Assembly: GCA_016791425.1 (NCBI GenBank)
Contig: JAEUMQ010000003.1
Span: 1-64,000 of the forward strand
Source of the DNA: Hyphomonadaceae bacterium
GTDB taxonomy: Bacteria; Pseudomonadota; Alphaproteobacteria; Caulobacterales; Aquidulcibacteraceae
Reading direction: 5' to 3'
DNA: 64,000 nucleotides
The notes beneath the pieces are model-generated. The model was not told where the DNA came from. It saw only the letters and a program-made list of their open reading frames with translations, and ran no database searches. How positions within the stretch are numbered: the first letter of the stretch is position 1; each line of letters starts with the position of its first letter. The position numbers and the translations under genes are program-made. Shown in pieces: positions 37,316 to 46,734 of the stretch.

Positions 37316-37343
37316 TTGAACCGGCGAGGAGATGTTGTAAGAG
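37316..37343 (+). promoter_or_regulatory. Predicted promoter for tRNA-Phe
   Basis: TTGAAC (37316-37321), 16-bp spacer and TAAGAG (37338-37343), 27 bp upstream of the tRNA 5' end. Position and spacing fit a sigma-70-type promoter with a leader of about 20 bases. Confidence 0.45.
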
Positions 37344-37370
37344 CGCCGGTCCCGGCTCGCCCGTGGATAG

Positions 37371-37446
37371 GCCTGGGTAGCTCAGTTGGTAGAGCAGCGG
37401 ATTGAAAATCCGCGTGTCGGCGGTTCAATTCCGTCCCCAGGCACCA
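37371..37446 (+). tRNA. tRNA-Phe (anticodon GAA)
   Basis: A complete 76-nt cloverleaf: acceptor GCCTGGG/CCCAGGC, anticodon arm GCGGA-TTGAAAA-TCCGC, T arm GGCGG-TTCAATT-CCGTC, A73 and encoded CCA. Normal in every position; the downstream dehydratase starts 20 bp after it. Confidence 0.97.
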
Positions 37447-37466
37447 TTCCAAGGCGCTGAATTTAC

Positions 37467-39260
37467 ATGAAGTCCAGTCCAAAGCCCGCCCGCCCGCTCC
37501 GCTCGCGCGCGTGGTTCGACGATCCCCATTCGACCGACCTGACAGCGCTGTACCTCGAGCGCTACATGAATTTCGGGCTCTCCCAGGAGGAGCTGCAATC
37601 GGGCCGGCCGATCATCGGGATCGCGCAGACGGGCTCGGACCTCTCCCCCTGCAACCGTCACCACCTGGTGCTCGCCGAGCGGGTCCGGGACGGAATCCGC
37701 GAGGCCGGCGGCATCCCGATCGAGTTCCCGGTGCATCCGATCCAGGAGACGGGCAAGCGGCCGACCGCGGCGCTCGACCGCAACCTCGCCTATCTCGGCC
37801 TCGTTGAGGTGCTCTACGGCTACCCGATCGATGCGGTGGTGCTCACCACCGGCTGCGACAAGACCACGCCCGCGTGCCTGATGGCGGCGGCGACCGTCGA
37901 TATCCCGGCGATCGTGCTTTCGGTCGGGCCGATGCTGAACGGCTGGTTCCGCGGCGAGCGTACGGGATCAGGCACGATCGTGTGGAAGGCGCGCGAACTC
38001 TTGGCCAAGGGCGAGATCGACCGGGCCGGCTTCATCAAGCTCGTCGCGTCGGCGGCGCCATCGACCGGCTATTGCAACACGATGGGGACCGCCTCGACGA
38101 TGAACTCGCTCGCCGAGGCGCTCGGCATGTCGCTGCCGGGCAGCGCCGCCATTCCCGCGCCGCATCGGGACCGCGCGGAGTGCGCGTACCGCACTGGGCT
38201 GCAGATCGTGGAGATGGTGCATGCGGACCGGAAGCCGTCCGACATCCTCACGCGCGAGGCGTTCCTCAATGCGATCAAGGTGAATTCCGCGCTTGGGGGC
38301 TCGACCAACGCGGTCATCCATCTCAACGCGCTTGCGGCGCATGCGGGCGTTGAGCTCGACGTGCATGATTGGCAGACGCACGGGCACGAGGTGCCGCTGC
38401 TGGTGAACCTGCAGCCGGCCGGCGAATATCTCGGCGAGGATTTCTATCGCGCGGGCGGCGTGCCGGCGGTGGTCGCGGAACTGATGGGCCGGGGCCTCAT
38501 CGCGGAGGGCGCGCTCACCGTGAACGGCAAGAGCCTCGGGGATAATTGCCGCGAAGCGCACATCGAGGACGAGGACGTCATCCGCCCCTACGCGCGGCCG
38601 CTCAAGGAGCGCGCTGGTTTCCAAGTGCTGCGCGGCAACCTCTTTGACAACGCTATCCTGAAAACGAGCGTGATCTCCGACGAGTTCCGCGCGCGCTACC
38701 TTTCCGATCCGAAGGACCCCAACGCGTTCGAAGCGCGCGCGCTCGTGTTCGAGGGGCCGGAGGACTATCACGCGCGCATCGATAGTTCGGATGCGGATGA
38801 AACGACGCTGCTCGTCATGCGCGGCACCGGGCCGCTCGGCTATCCGGGCTCGGCGGAAGTGGTGAACATGCGCCCGCCCGCAGACCTGCTCAAACGCGGG
38901 ATCACCTCCCTGCCCTGTCTCGGCGATGGGCGCCAATCGGGCACTTCGGCGTCGCCGTCCATCCTGCATGCGTCTCCCGAAGCGGCCGCGGGCGGCGGGC
39001 TGGCGCTGCTGAAGACCGGCGACCGGGTGCGGGTCGATCTCGGCAAGGGCGAAGTGAACCTGCTCGTCTCGGACGCCGAGCTCGCGGAGCGGCGGCGTGC
39101 GCTCGAAGCGGCGGGCGGCTTCGCGGCGCCGGCGAGCCAAACGCCCTGGCAGGAAATGCAGCGCGGGCAGGTCGGCCAGAGCGACCAGGGCCAGGCGCTG
39201 AAGCCGGCGCTGAAATACCAGCGGATCGCGGAAAAGGGCCTGCCGCGCCACAACCACTGA
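37467..39260 (+). CDS. IlvD/Edd family sugar-acid dehydratase (XylD/AraC-like)
   Basis: Dehydrates a sugar acid such as D-xylonate or L-arabonate to the 2-keto-3-deoxy product. At 597 residues it aligns with C. crescentus XylD-type enzymes in its start [20 protein letters not shown] and [16 protein letters not shown]. The three cluster cysteines are visible in [16 protein letters not shown] and GYCNTMGT, the pattern of the [2Fe-2S] subgroup. The C-terminal tail of about 40 residues is specific to this subgroup. There are no pentose transport or oxidation genes next to it; it sits alone after tRNA-Phe. Substrate is by similarity only. Confidence 0.9.
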   Translation: MKSSPKPARPLRSRAWFDDPHSTDLTALYLERYMNFGLSQEELQSGRPIIGIAQTGSDLSPCNRHHLVLAERVRDGIREAGGIPIEFPVHPIQETGKRPTAALDRNLAYLGLVEVLYGYPIDAVVLTTGCDKTTPACLMAAATVDIPAIVLSVGPMLNGWFRGERTGSGTIVWKARELLAKGEIDRAGFIKLVASAAPSTGYCNTMGTASTMNSLAEALGMSLPGSAAIPAPHRDRAECAYRTGLQIVEMVHADRKPSDILTREAFLNAIKVNSALGGSTNAVIHLNALAAHAGVELDVHDWQTHGHEVPLLVNLQPAGEYLGEDFYRAGGVPAVVAELMGRGLIAEGALTVNGKSLGDNCREAHIEDEDVIRPYARPLKERAGFQVLRGNLFDNAILKTSVISDEFRARYLSDPKDPNAFEARALVFEGPEDYHARIDSSDADETTLLVMRGTGPLGYPGSAEVVNMRPPADLLKRGITSLPCLGDGRQSGTSASPSILHASPEAAAGGGLALLKTGDRVRVDLGKGEVNLLVSDAELAERRRALEAAGGFAAPASQTPWQEMQRGQVGQSDQGQALKPALKYQRIAEKGLPRHNH

Positions 39261-39262
39261 GA

Positions 39263-39291
39263 CGCCCCTTCGGGGCGCGAAACTTTTGTTT
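39263..39291 (+). terminator. Rho-independent terminator after the dehydratase
   Basis: CGCCCC, loop TTC, GGGGCG (6-bp stem) then CGAAACTTTTGTTT, a weak T tract. It lies 3 bp after the stop codon. Confidence 0.6.
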
Positions 39292-39332
39292 CATCGGCGC
39301 GGCGGCTAAATACCCCATCAGGGGAGGCTGGC

Positions 39333-40835
39333 GTGCTTCGCAGCATCTGGGCGAGCTGGGCGATCGGGGCGATTGGGGCGCTCGCAGCGGCCTGGCCGTC
39401 CGTGCCGGCGAGCGCGCAGGTCGTGCAGGCCGGGGCGAGCGCGCCCGCCGCCAGGCTCGAAGCGCGCGCCGCGCAGTGCGCGGCGGCCCCTACCCCGAGC
39501 GAGGCGCGGCGCGCGACAACGGCCGAACGCGTGCAAGCGCTTGAGCGATCCACGCAGGCCAACCCGACGCTCTTCTGGGACTGGGTGGAGCTTGGCCGGC
39601 TCTATCAGGAGACGCGGCGTTTCGCAGGCGCGCGGCGCGCAGGCCAGCAGGCGCTCGCGATCGCCTGCGACGACGCACAACGGACGGCCGCGCTGACCGG
39701 ACTTGCCGAGACCGCGGTCGCTTCGGGCGACCCAGGCGAAGCGATGCGGCGGCATCTGCAGACCCTGGCGCTGCGGCGCGACATGGCCGCGGCGGACGCT
39801 GGCGCAGTGAGCATGCAGAGCGCGATCGCCGACACCCTCGACCGGATCGGCGAAGTGGCGCGGATGCGCGGCGATCCGGTGCACGCGCGCGAGAGCTTCC
39901 AGGAAAGCCTGGCGCTGCGGCGCCGGCTCGTCGCGCGCGATCCAAGCGCCTCGGAGCTCAAACGCGATCTTGCGCTCAGCCTCACGCGGATGGGCGATCT
40001 CGATCTGGCGCAGGGAAACGCCGAGGCAGCGCAGGCGCTCTACGAGGAAAGCCTCGGTCTGGTGCGCGCTGTGGCGGGGGCGGACAGGTCTGCGGCCGCG
40101 CAGCGCAGCGTGCTCGCCAGTCTGGCGCGCATCGGGGAAGGCGCGCTTGCGCAAAACGATCTGCCGCGGGCGCGCACGATCTTCGAGGAAGGCCTTACGA
40201 CGGCGCGGCGGCTCGCGGCGACGGCGGCCGGCGAGGCTGCGCCGCAGCGCGAGGCGGCGCTCTTCCTGGAGCGCATCGGCGATGTCGCGCTGGCGCAGAA
40301 CGACGCGATTACGGCGCGCGCGCGCTACCAGGAGAGCCTCGATCTGCGCCGCCTGATGGCCGGAGCGGACGTTTCGCCGGGGCTGATGCGAGAAGTCTCG
40401 GTGAGCCACAACAAGGTGGGCGACGCGCTCGTCGCGCAAGGCGACCTCGTCGGGGCGCGCGCGAACTATGAGGAGGCGCTGTCGATCCGGCGCGGCCTTG
40501 CGGTGAGCGAGCCGAACGCGCCGGCGCTGATGCGCGACGTGCATGTGTCGTACTCGAAGATCGGCGATGTGGCGGTGCACCAGGGCGATTATGCCGGCGC
40601 GCAGGCGGCGCACAGGGAGGCGCTCGCGATCGCGCGGCGGGTGGCGGCGGCGAGCCCTGGCCCGGCCAGCAATCACGACGTGTGGGTGTCGATGTGGAAG
40701 CTCGCCGAGCTCTCCGGCGGCGCGGCATGGGGGCAGCTCGCCGCGACAATGACGGAGATGCAGCGGCGCGGCGCGCTGGCGGCGGCGGACGGGCCCTATC
40801 TGCAGCAGGCGGAGCGAAGGGCGAACGGGCGCTAG
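39333..40835 (+). CDS. TPR-repeat protein with signal peptide
   Basis: A 500-residue protein with signal peptide ASWAIGAIGALAAAWPSVPASAQ and then at least six tetratricopeptide units of about 50 residues. The repeats are unusually regular: DTLDRIGEVARMRGD, LTRMGDLDLAQGN, LARIGEGALAQND, LERIGDVALAQND, HNKVGDALVAQGD and YSKIGDVAVHQGD are spaced by 48-51 residues. This suggests recent tandem expansion. It has a binding or scaffolding role in the periplasm. Start is GTG 39333 with GGGGAGG 5 bases upstream. No catalytic domain is attached. Confidence 0.85.
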   Translation: MLRSIWASWAIGAIGALAAAWPSVPASAQVVQAGASAPAARLEARAAQCAAAPTPSEARRATTAERVQALERSTQANPTLFWDWVELGRLYQETRRFAGARRAGQQALAIACDDAQRTAALTGLAETAVASGDPGEAMRRHLQTLALRRDMAAADAGAVSMQSAIADTLDRIGEVARMRGDPVHARESFQESLALRRRLVARDPSASELKRDLALSLTRMGDLDLAQGNAEAAQALYEESLGLVRAVAGADRSAAAQRSVLASLARIGEGALAQNDLPRARTIFEEGLTTARRLAATAAGEAAPQREAALFLERIGDVALAQNDAITARARYQESLDLRRLMAGADVSPGLMREVSVSHNKVGDALVAQGDLVGARANYEEALSIRRGLAVSEPNAPALMRDVHVSYSKIGDVAVHQGDYAGAQAAHREALAIARRVAAASPGPASNHDVWVSMWKLAELSGGAAWGQLAATMTEMQRRGALAAADGPYLQQAERRANGR

Positions 40836-40908
40836 GGCTTCGTCATCGAGCCAGGCGATGACCGCGCAGCGCTTGCGGCGAGCCCGATAAGCGGGGAAGT
40901 GTGCGCCC

Positions 40909-42510
40909 ATGCGGGACTCTTGCGACGTGGTGATCATCGGGGCGGGCCATAACGGGCTCACCTGCGCGGCCTATCTGGCGGCCGCCGGCTTTTCGGTGAA
41001 CGTGCTGGAGAAGCGGCCGCGGGTCGGCGGGGCGGCGGTGACGGAGGAATTTCATCCGGGATTCCGCAATTCGGTGGCGGCCTACACGGTGTCGCTGCTC
41101 AACCCGAAAGTGATCCGCGACCTCGAACTCGCGGAGCGCGGATTGCGGATCGTCGAGCGGAAGGTGTCGAACTTCCTGCCGCTTTCGGACACCGACGGGT
41201 TCTGCACGGGGCCGGGCATCACCAAGGGCGAAGTGGCGCGCTATTCGGCGCGCGACGCGGAGCGGCTCAAGGATTACGAGGCGCGGCTCGACAGGATCGC
41301 GGACGTCGTGCGCGACCTCCTGCTGAAGACGCCGCCCAATCTCGTCGAGCTCGGCTGGCGCGCGGCGCTGCAGGAAATGCTGAGCGCGGCGGGCCTCGCT
41401 TCGCTGCTCGGCAAGCTCGACCTCACGGCCAAGCGCGATCTCCTGGACTTCTTCACCAAGTCGGCGGGCGATTGGCTGGACAGCTGGTTCGAGAGCGCGC
41501 CGATCAAGGCGGTGCTCGGGTTCGATTCCATCGTCGGGAATTATGCGAGCCCGTACACGCCGGGCTCGGCCTATGTGCTGCTCCACCACGTGTTCGGCGA
41601 AGTGAACGGCAAGCGCGGACTTTGGGGGCACGCGATCGGCGGGATGGGCGCGATCACGCAGGCGATGGCCGCGACGTGCAAGGCGCGCGGGGTGGAGATC
41701 CATGTCAACGAGGACGTGCGCGAGATCGCGATGGAGGACGGGCGCGCGGCCGGCGTCGTCACCAAGGGGGGCGCGCTGGTGAAGGCGAAGGCGGTCGTCT
41801 CCAATCTCAATCCGAAACTCCTGTTCGGGACGATCGTCGATCCCGCGCTCATGCCGCCGGATTTCAAGGAGCGGATCGGCCGCTACAAGGTGGGCTCCGG
41901 CACGTTCCGCATGAACGTGGCGCTCTCGGAGCTGCCGCGCTTCACATGCAAGCCGGAACCGGGCGACCATCTCACCGCCGGCATCATCATCGCGCCGTCG
42001 CTGCAATACATGGAAAAGGCCTATGACGACGCGCGCGCGTTCGGATGGTCGCGCGCGCCGATCGTGGAGATGCTCATCCCCTCCACGCTGGACGACAGCC
42101 TGGCGCCGCCCGGCCAACACGTCGCGAGCCTCTTCTGCCAGCATGTCGCGCCGGCGCTGCCGGACGGGCGCTCATGGGACGACCACAAGGAGGAAGTCGC
42201 GGACCTGATGATCGCGACGGTGGACAAGTTCGCGCCGGGGTTCAAAAACTCCGTGCTCGGACGCTCGGTGCTGTCGCCGCTCGATCTGGAGCGCGAGTTC
42301 GGGCTCGTCGGCGGCGACATCATGCACGGCGCGCTGTCGCTCGATCAGATCTTCTCGGCGCGGCCGGTGCTCGGCTGGGGAAATTACCGGACGCCGGTGC
42401 GCGCGCTTTATCAGTGCGGGGCGGGCACGCATCCGGGCGGCGGCGTCACCGGCGCGCCGGGGCACAATGCGGCGCGCGAGATCATCCGGGATATGAAGCG
42501 CCGCGGGTGA
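40909..42510 (+). CDS. PYROXD2-like FAD oxidoreductase (phytoene desaturase family)
   Basis: A 533-residue flavoprotein. The dinucleotide-binding motif CDVVIIGAGHNGLTCAAYLA is at residues 5-24, with EKRPRVGGAAVTEEFHPGF as the second FAD contact. The C-terminal end GAGTHPGGGVTGAPGHNAAREI is typical of carotenoid-desaturase-like enzymes. No other carotenoid genes are here, and the gene resembles the PYROXD2 branch whose substrate is unknown. ATG 40909, 73 bp after the TPR gene. Confidence 0.88.
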   Translation: MRDSCDVVIIGAGHNGLTCAAYLAAAGFSVNVLEKRPRVGGAAVTEEFHPGFRNSVAAYTVSLLNPKVIRDLELAERGLRIVERKVSNFLPLSDTDGFCTGPGITKGEVARYSARDAERLKDYEARLDRIADVVRDLLLKTPPNLVELGWRAALQEMLSAAGLASLLGKLDLTAKRDLLDFFTKSAGDWLDSWFESAPIKAVLGFDSIVGNYASPYTPGSAYVLLHHVFGEVNGKRGLWGHAIGGMGAITQAMAATCKARGVEIHVNEDVREIAMEDGRAAGVVTKGGALVKAKAVVSNLNPKLLFGTIVDPALMPPDFKERIGRYKVGSGTFRMNVALSELPRFTCKPEPGDHLTAGIIIAPSLQYMEKAYDDARAFGWSRAPIVEMLIPSTLDDSLAPPGQHVASLFCQHVAPALPDGRSWDDHKEEVADLMIATVDKFAPGFKNSVLGRSVLSPLDLEREFGLVGGDIMHGALSLDQIFSARPVLGWGNYRTPVRALYQCGAGTHPGGGVTGAPGHNAAREIIRDMKRRG

Positions 42511-42525
42511 TCCCTGATCGAGGAG

Positions 42526-43392
42526 TCAGCGGCGGACGCGATAGGCGGTGAGCGTGCCGGGGCGCCAATTGGGGATGTAGAGCATGTCCCCGACAAGCAG
42601 GATGTCGTTCTGGAAAATTTGCGCCGACTTGGCATCGAGCAGCGTCGTCTTCGATCCATCGGCGCGGACCTGGTGCAGCAGGCCGGGCCATTCACTGATC
42701 AGGAAGTCGTCGCCGACGCGGACGACGCCGTCGGCGTCGCCGAGGCCTTCGGCGCGCGTTTCGATGGCGCGCGTGGCGTAGTCGATGGCGAGCAGGCGTC
42801 CGGCCATCGTGGCGACGAAGAGACGATCGGGCTCCGGCAGGAGGCCGTTGGCGGCGGCAAGGAGCGGATCCTCGATCCAAACCGAGACGGCGCCGTCGCG
42901 CAGCGCGTAGATGCGGCCGGCGTCTGAATCGGTGGCGAAGATGCGCCCATCCGGCGCAAGCGCGACGTCATTCAGGAAGCGCGCGCCAGGCGCGGGGAAG
43001 CGTTGCTCGATGCGGCCGCTCGCGGCGTCGATGCGGACAATGACGTCGATGTCGGAGACGAAGAGCTTGTCGCCAAGGCGAACAAGGCCCTTCGGCGCGT
43101 TGAGGCCGGTCACGAAATCGCGCTGCAAGAGGCGCCCATCGACGCCCACACGCGCAATGAACCCGACGCCGTCCTTGGCTTCGCCCTCCCCGGCGACATT
43201 CGATACATAGAGAAACGCGCCATCCGCGCTCAGCGCTGCGCTTTCGGGATCGGCGAGACCTTCAGCGACCCAAACGCGTTCGAGCGCGATTTGCGCAGGC
43301 GCGGCCGCGGCGACAGACGGCGGCGCTTCCTTCGAAGGCTGCACGCATGCGGCCAAGACAAAAAGAGCGCACGCCGGGATATGCCTGATCAT
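42526..43392 (-). CDS. SMP-30/gluconolactonase-like beta-propeller lipoprotein
   Basis: A 288-residue periplasmic lipoprotein: signal MIRHIPACALFVLAAC has a lipobox (VLAAC). The rest is a six-bladed beta-propeller with repeated units such as APKGLVRLGDKLFVSDID, FLNDVALAPDGRIFATDSDAG and AANGLLPEPDRLFVATMAG. Metal-binding acids of gluconolactonases (E, N, D) have plausible equivalents in PESAALS, FLNDVALA and ISEWPG, but assignment is uncertain. It is convergent with the PYROXD2-like gene. Confidence 0.82.
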   Translation of the reverse strand: MIRHIPACALFVLAACVQPSKEAPPSVAAAAPAQIALERVWVAEGLADPESAALSADGAFLYVSNVAGEGEAKDGVGFIARVGVDGRLLQRDFVTGLNAPKGLVRLGDKLFVSDIDVIVRIDAASGRIEQRFPAPGARFLNDVALAPDGRIFATDSDAGRIYALRDGAVSVWIEDPLLAAANGLLPEPDRLFVATMAGRLLAIDYATRAIETRAEGLGDADGVVRVGDDFLISEWPGLLHQVRADGSKTTLLDAKSAQIFQNDILLVGDMLYIPNWRPGTLTAYRVRR

Positions 43393-43459
43393 GCGCGATC
43401 GATGGCATATCCGCAGCGTCCGCTCACGCGCCTTGCGATGAAAGCGCGAGGAATGGAGC

Positions 43460-43978
43460 TTATGGCGTCGGACCCGCCGGCGGCGAGGCGGGGACCGGCG
43501 AGATCGGCGTCGCAGACGGAAGCGGCGAAGCCGGGGCCGGCGTCAACGGCACGGCCGACGGCGACGCAGACGCGGGCGGCGCGAGCGGCTTCGGCTCAGC
43601 GGCGGCGTTCAAATCTTCCTCCGGCGGCGGCGAGGTCGGGATAGAGCGCGTGCGCGGCGCGACGCGGGCTTCGCGCGCCGGGGCCGGAGCGGCTTCGGGA
43701 ACGGCTTCGGGCGAAGCGGCTGCCTCGGCCGGCGCGCCGTCTTCAGTCACGGTCGCAGTGCTCGGCTTGGCGGACGCATAATCCTCCAGCGTCGGCTCGG
43801 AATAGGCGGCCTGCCGCGCTTCGCCCAGCGGGGCGGACGGCATGTTCATAATCGCCAACGCGCCGCCGACCGCGACGACGCCAAGAACCGCGAAGATGGC
43901 GTAGCGCACGAGCGCGCCGGACTTCATCTTGCGATATTCGGGCGCGGCATAGGGATCGACGGGGTTCTTCCTGGCCAT
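43460..43978 (-). CDS. Pro/Ala-rich single-pass membrane protein
   Basis: A 172-residue protein. Its N-terminus MARKNPVDPYAAPEYRK precedes one transmembrane helix (LVRYAIFAVLGVVAVGGALAI, about residues 26-46). Everything after is low-complexity P, A, S, E and T, as in a periplasmic linker or a wall-spanning stalk. No domain is recognised. ATG 43978 is taken because the family-like MARKNP start follows a GTACGTTCATGG context; the frame is open to 44017. It is on the same strand as asmA, 113 bp downstream. Confidence 0.7.
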   Translation of the reverse strand: MARKNPVDPYAAPEYRKMKSGALVRYAIFAVLGVVAVGGALAIMNMPSAPLGEARQAAYSEPTLEDYASAKPSTATVTEDGAPAEAAASPEAVPEAAPAPAREARVAPRTRSIPTSPPPEEDLNAAAEPKPLAPPASASPSAVPLTPAPASPLPSATPISPVPASPPAGPTP

Positions 43979-44091
43979 GAACGTACCTCTGCGTTGAACT
44001 CGCAAGGGTAACGCCATGGACGGAGGTTAAGTTCCGCGCACGACTGCGGGCGACCGATTTCGGCCCGATCGCGCCCAATTCTTGACTCAGT

Positions 44092-45993
44092 TCAGCGCGC
44101 CGGCGCCGCGCGCGGGGCGGCGGCCTTCACCGCCCGCACGGCGCTTTCGATCGCGGGACGCTCGCGGCCGCGCAGATCGGAATTATACGCGAGTTGAGAC
44201 CAGGCGCCGCGCACGACGAAAGGCACGGCGATGCCGCCTTCGCGCGGCGTGATGCGCACGTTCATGGTCTGGGCGCCGAGATTGATCAGCCCCAGCGTAT
44301 CGACGCGCAGGTCGGGGAGCTGAACGCGCAGATCGTCGGTGGCCATCACACCGTCGGCGATGGCGAACGAGCCGGAGAAGTTGGAAAAGCGCGTGCGCGC
44401 ATTCGGGTTCACCAGGTCGCCGTTGAACGCGTTGCGGATGGTGCGGGAGATGCCGCCGAGATCGACGCCGCGAATGGCGCCTTCGCGTGCGGCGAGCGTC
44501 ACGCGCCCATCGAGCGAGGAGATGAGCGCGTCGGGCGTCGCGCCTTCGCCGCGCCAATTGAGCGTCACGTCGGCGGCGCCTTCGAGGTTCTCGAAGCCGA
44601 ACGCGTCGCGCAGGAAGTCGTTGGCGCGGACGCCCTGCACCGAAAGCTCCTGCGCCAAGCGCACGGCCGGCGCGCGCGCGTCGATCTCGATGCGGCCGCT
44701 GCCGCGTCCGCCATAAAGCTCGAGCTTGGTGAGCGTGGCGGCGAGGAAGCCCTGGTTCAGCACCATGGAGAGCTCGGCCGCATCGGCCTGCACGCGCTGG
44801 GCCTTGAACGGCCCCTTGATGTAGAGCTCGAGATTGGCGTCGACGGACTTGAGGACGCCGAGCTCGATCGGCGTCGTCGGCCACGGGCGGCGCGCGTCCG
44901 GCGCGTTGGCGATGGTGGCGGCGGCGGCGGCTTCGACCGTCACGGCGGCGCCCTCCGCGACCGGCGGGGCGGCGCCGAGATAGGGATTGATGTCGAGGCC
45001 CTTGAGCTCAAGACGCCCGCTCACATAGGGACGGCCGTGGGCGCCCTCCAGGACGAAGTCGCCGCGGCCTTCCAGTGCGTCGAGCTTCAGGCTCGCGTTC
45101 TCAAACGCGAACTTGCTGCGATCGATGGTGAGGCGGCCGTTGACGAAGAAATTCTCCAGGCCCGCGCCGGGCGCGATCGTGGTTGCGAGCCAGGCCGAAA
45201 GACGACGCAAGCTCGGGCCTTCGGCGCGCACGTCGCCCGCGAACGTCTCGCTCGCGCCGGCGAGCTGGCCCTCGACGTGGGCGGTGAGCAATTCGCTGCG
45301 CACATCGGCGGTGAGCCCCGTCTGCTGGCCGTGCATGGCGGCGCGCGGCTGCGCGACCGTTGCGTCGAGCTCGACGCGCTGGCCCTTCCAGCCGAGCGCG
45401 CCGCGGAGGCGGATCGGCTTGTCGAGGCTTTCGATGGCGCTCGTCAGGTCGGCGTTCTCGATCAGCCAGGAATCGTTGTCGCGGCGATCGACGTAGGAGA
45501 TGCGGCCGCCGGTGACGCGGATTTCCTTGAGCGCAAAATCCTGCAGCGCCGGCCCCTGCGCGGGCGGCGTCGGCTGCGTGCCCGGCGGCGGCGTCAGGGT
45601 CCAGTTGGGGCGGCCCTGCGCGTCGAGCTCGAGCGCGATCACGGGATCGACCAGCACCAGCCGATCGACGACGACCTGGCGACGAAGGAGGTAGGGCAGG
45701 ATCTCCAGACCGGCGGCGATGGAGCCGGCCTGGGCGAGGTTGGCGGCATGGCCGCCGGGGACATTGGCGATGGAGACCTGTTCGGCGCGGAAGCCGAGCA
45801 CGGGGAAGAAGGCCAGCGAAAGATCGCCGCCGATGGCGACGTCGCGGCCGGTGGCGCGCTCCAGCTGGGCCTCGAACTCGCCCTTGAGCTGGGTGCGCGG
45901 CAGAAGGAAGAAGAGCAGCGCCGCGCCCGCCAGAAGCAACGCGACGAGACCGCCGACCAGATAGACGACCCACCCGACCCAGGTTTTCGGCAT
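44092..45993 (-). CDS. AsmA family protein
   Basis: A 633-residue inner-membrane-anchored, largely periplasmic protein. One N-terminal transmembrane helix (WVVYLVGGLVALLLAGAALLFFL) is followed by the AsmA signature region FEAQLERATGRDVAIGGDLS and the beta-rich repeating grooves. The C-terminal AsmA domain includes LSSLDGRVTLAAREGAIRGVDL, LNWRGEGATPDAL and the final PFVVRGAWSQL. AsmA-like proteins bridge membranes for lipid transport or outer-membrane assembly. ATG 45993. Divergent from the small secreted protein gene at 46066. Confidence 0.92.
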   Translation of the reverse strand: MPKTWVGWVVYLVGGLVALLLAGAALLFFLLPRTQLKGEFEAQLERATGRDVAIGGDLSLAFFPVLGFRAEQVSIANVPGGHAANLAQAGSIAAGLEILPYLLRRQVVVDRLVLVDPVIALELDAQGRPNWTLTPPPGTQPTPPAQGPALQDFALKEIRVTGGRISYVDRRDNDSWLIENADLTSAIESLDKPIRLRGALGWKGQRVELDATVAQPRAAMHGQQTGLTADVRSELLTAHVEGQLAGASETFAGDVRAEGPSLRRLSAWLATTIAPGAGLENFFVNGRLTIDRSKFAFENASLKLDALEGRGDFVLEGAHGRPYVSGRLELKGLDINPYLGAAPPVAEGAAVTVEAAAAATIANAPDARRPWPTTPIELGVLKSVDANLELYIKGPFKAQRVQADAAELSMVLNQGFLAATLTKLELYGGRGSGRIEIDARAPAVRLAQELSVQGVRANDFLRDAFGFENLEGAADVTLNWRGEGATPDALISSLDGRVTLAAREGAIRGVDLGGISRTIRNAFNGDLVNPNARTRFSNFSGSFAIADGVMATDDLRVQLPDLRVDTLGLINLGAQTMNVRITPREGGIAVPFVVRGAWSQLAYNSDLRGRERPAIESAVRAVKAAAPRAAPAR

Positions 45994-46065
45994 GGCTTTC
46001 CCCCGTCTCGCTTGCGCCCAGCTTAGGCGTCCCGGAGGATGATGTCAGCGGCGAGGAGATTCCAA

Positions 46066-46734
46066 ATGCGCTGGCTGGCGGCCTTGCTGGTCTGGATCGC
46101 GGCGACGGCGGGCGCGGCGGCGCAGACGGCGCCGCCGGGCTGGAGCGTCCGGGCAAGCGCGGACGCCTGGGTCGCTGTCTCGCCGGATCAGGGGCGCGGG
46201 CTCAATGTGCGGATGATCTTCTTCGCGCCGGTGCAGGACGGGCGTCCGATCGCGGCCTGGCTGGAGGCGGAAAGCGGGCGCCACACCGCTTCGCTCGGAC
46301 GGGTGATCTGGGCCGGGAACCCGGTCGCGCATGATGATCCGACCTTGCTGTCGAAGGGGCGCACCTATGTCGAGACGCAAACGAATGTGCGCGTCGCCGC
46401 GTTCGCGTGGGGCTATGAGACGCCGCGCGGGCGCCAGCTTGCGATGATCCTGAAGCCGATGGACCTCGCCGACGCAAACGCGGCGTATCAGGGCGCGCTC
46501 GACGTGCTCGCTGGCGCGTGGCGCGCACGGTATGCGTATGCGCCGTCAGCGGCGGGGCCCGCGCCATCGGCGCAGGCGGCGGCGCCATCACCCGCCGCGG
46601 CGGCGCCGGCGCGGCAGAACGGGCGCAATTGCCGGCGCGAGCCGGTGTGGGGATTCCGGCTTTCGCCGTTCTGTCAGCCGTCGGGCGTGTGTCCCGACCG
46701 CGTGATCAAGAGCTATGAGACGGTGTGCGATTGA
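46066..46734 (+). CDS. Hypothetical secreted protein
   Basis: A 222-residue protein with signal peptide MRWLAALLVWIAATAGAAAQ. The mature N-terminal part (about residues 25-150) is alpha/beta with MIFFAPVQDGRPIAAWLEAE and LAMILKPMDLADANAA. A Pro/Ala linker (about 155-185) leads to a small C-terminal cysteine cluster (NCRREPVWGFRLSPFCQPSGVCPDR...VCD), four cysteines that could form two disulfides. No named family is recognised. ATG 46066 has GAGGAG 9 bases upstream. The stop overlaps the tag start region. Confidence 0.75.
   Translation: MRWLAALLVWIAATAGAAAQTAPPGWSVRASADAWVAVSPDQGRGLNVRMIFFAPVQDGRPIAAWLEAESGRHTASLGRVIWAGNPVAHDDPTLLSKGRTYVETQTNVRVAAFAWGYETPRGRQLAMILKPMDLADANAAYQGALDVLAGAWRARYAYAPSAAGPAPSAQAAAPSPAAAAPARQNGRNCRREPVWGFRLSPFCQPSGVCPDRVIKSYETVCD

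Noticed and set aside
36451-39260. TylF-like methyltransferase and dehydratase considered as a biosynthetic gene cluster
   Set aside because: A tRNA gene and its promoter separate them, and there are no carrier, synthetase or glycosyltransferase genes around.
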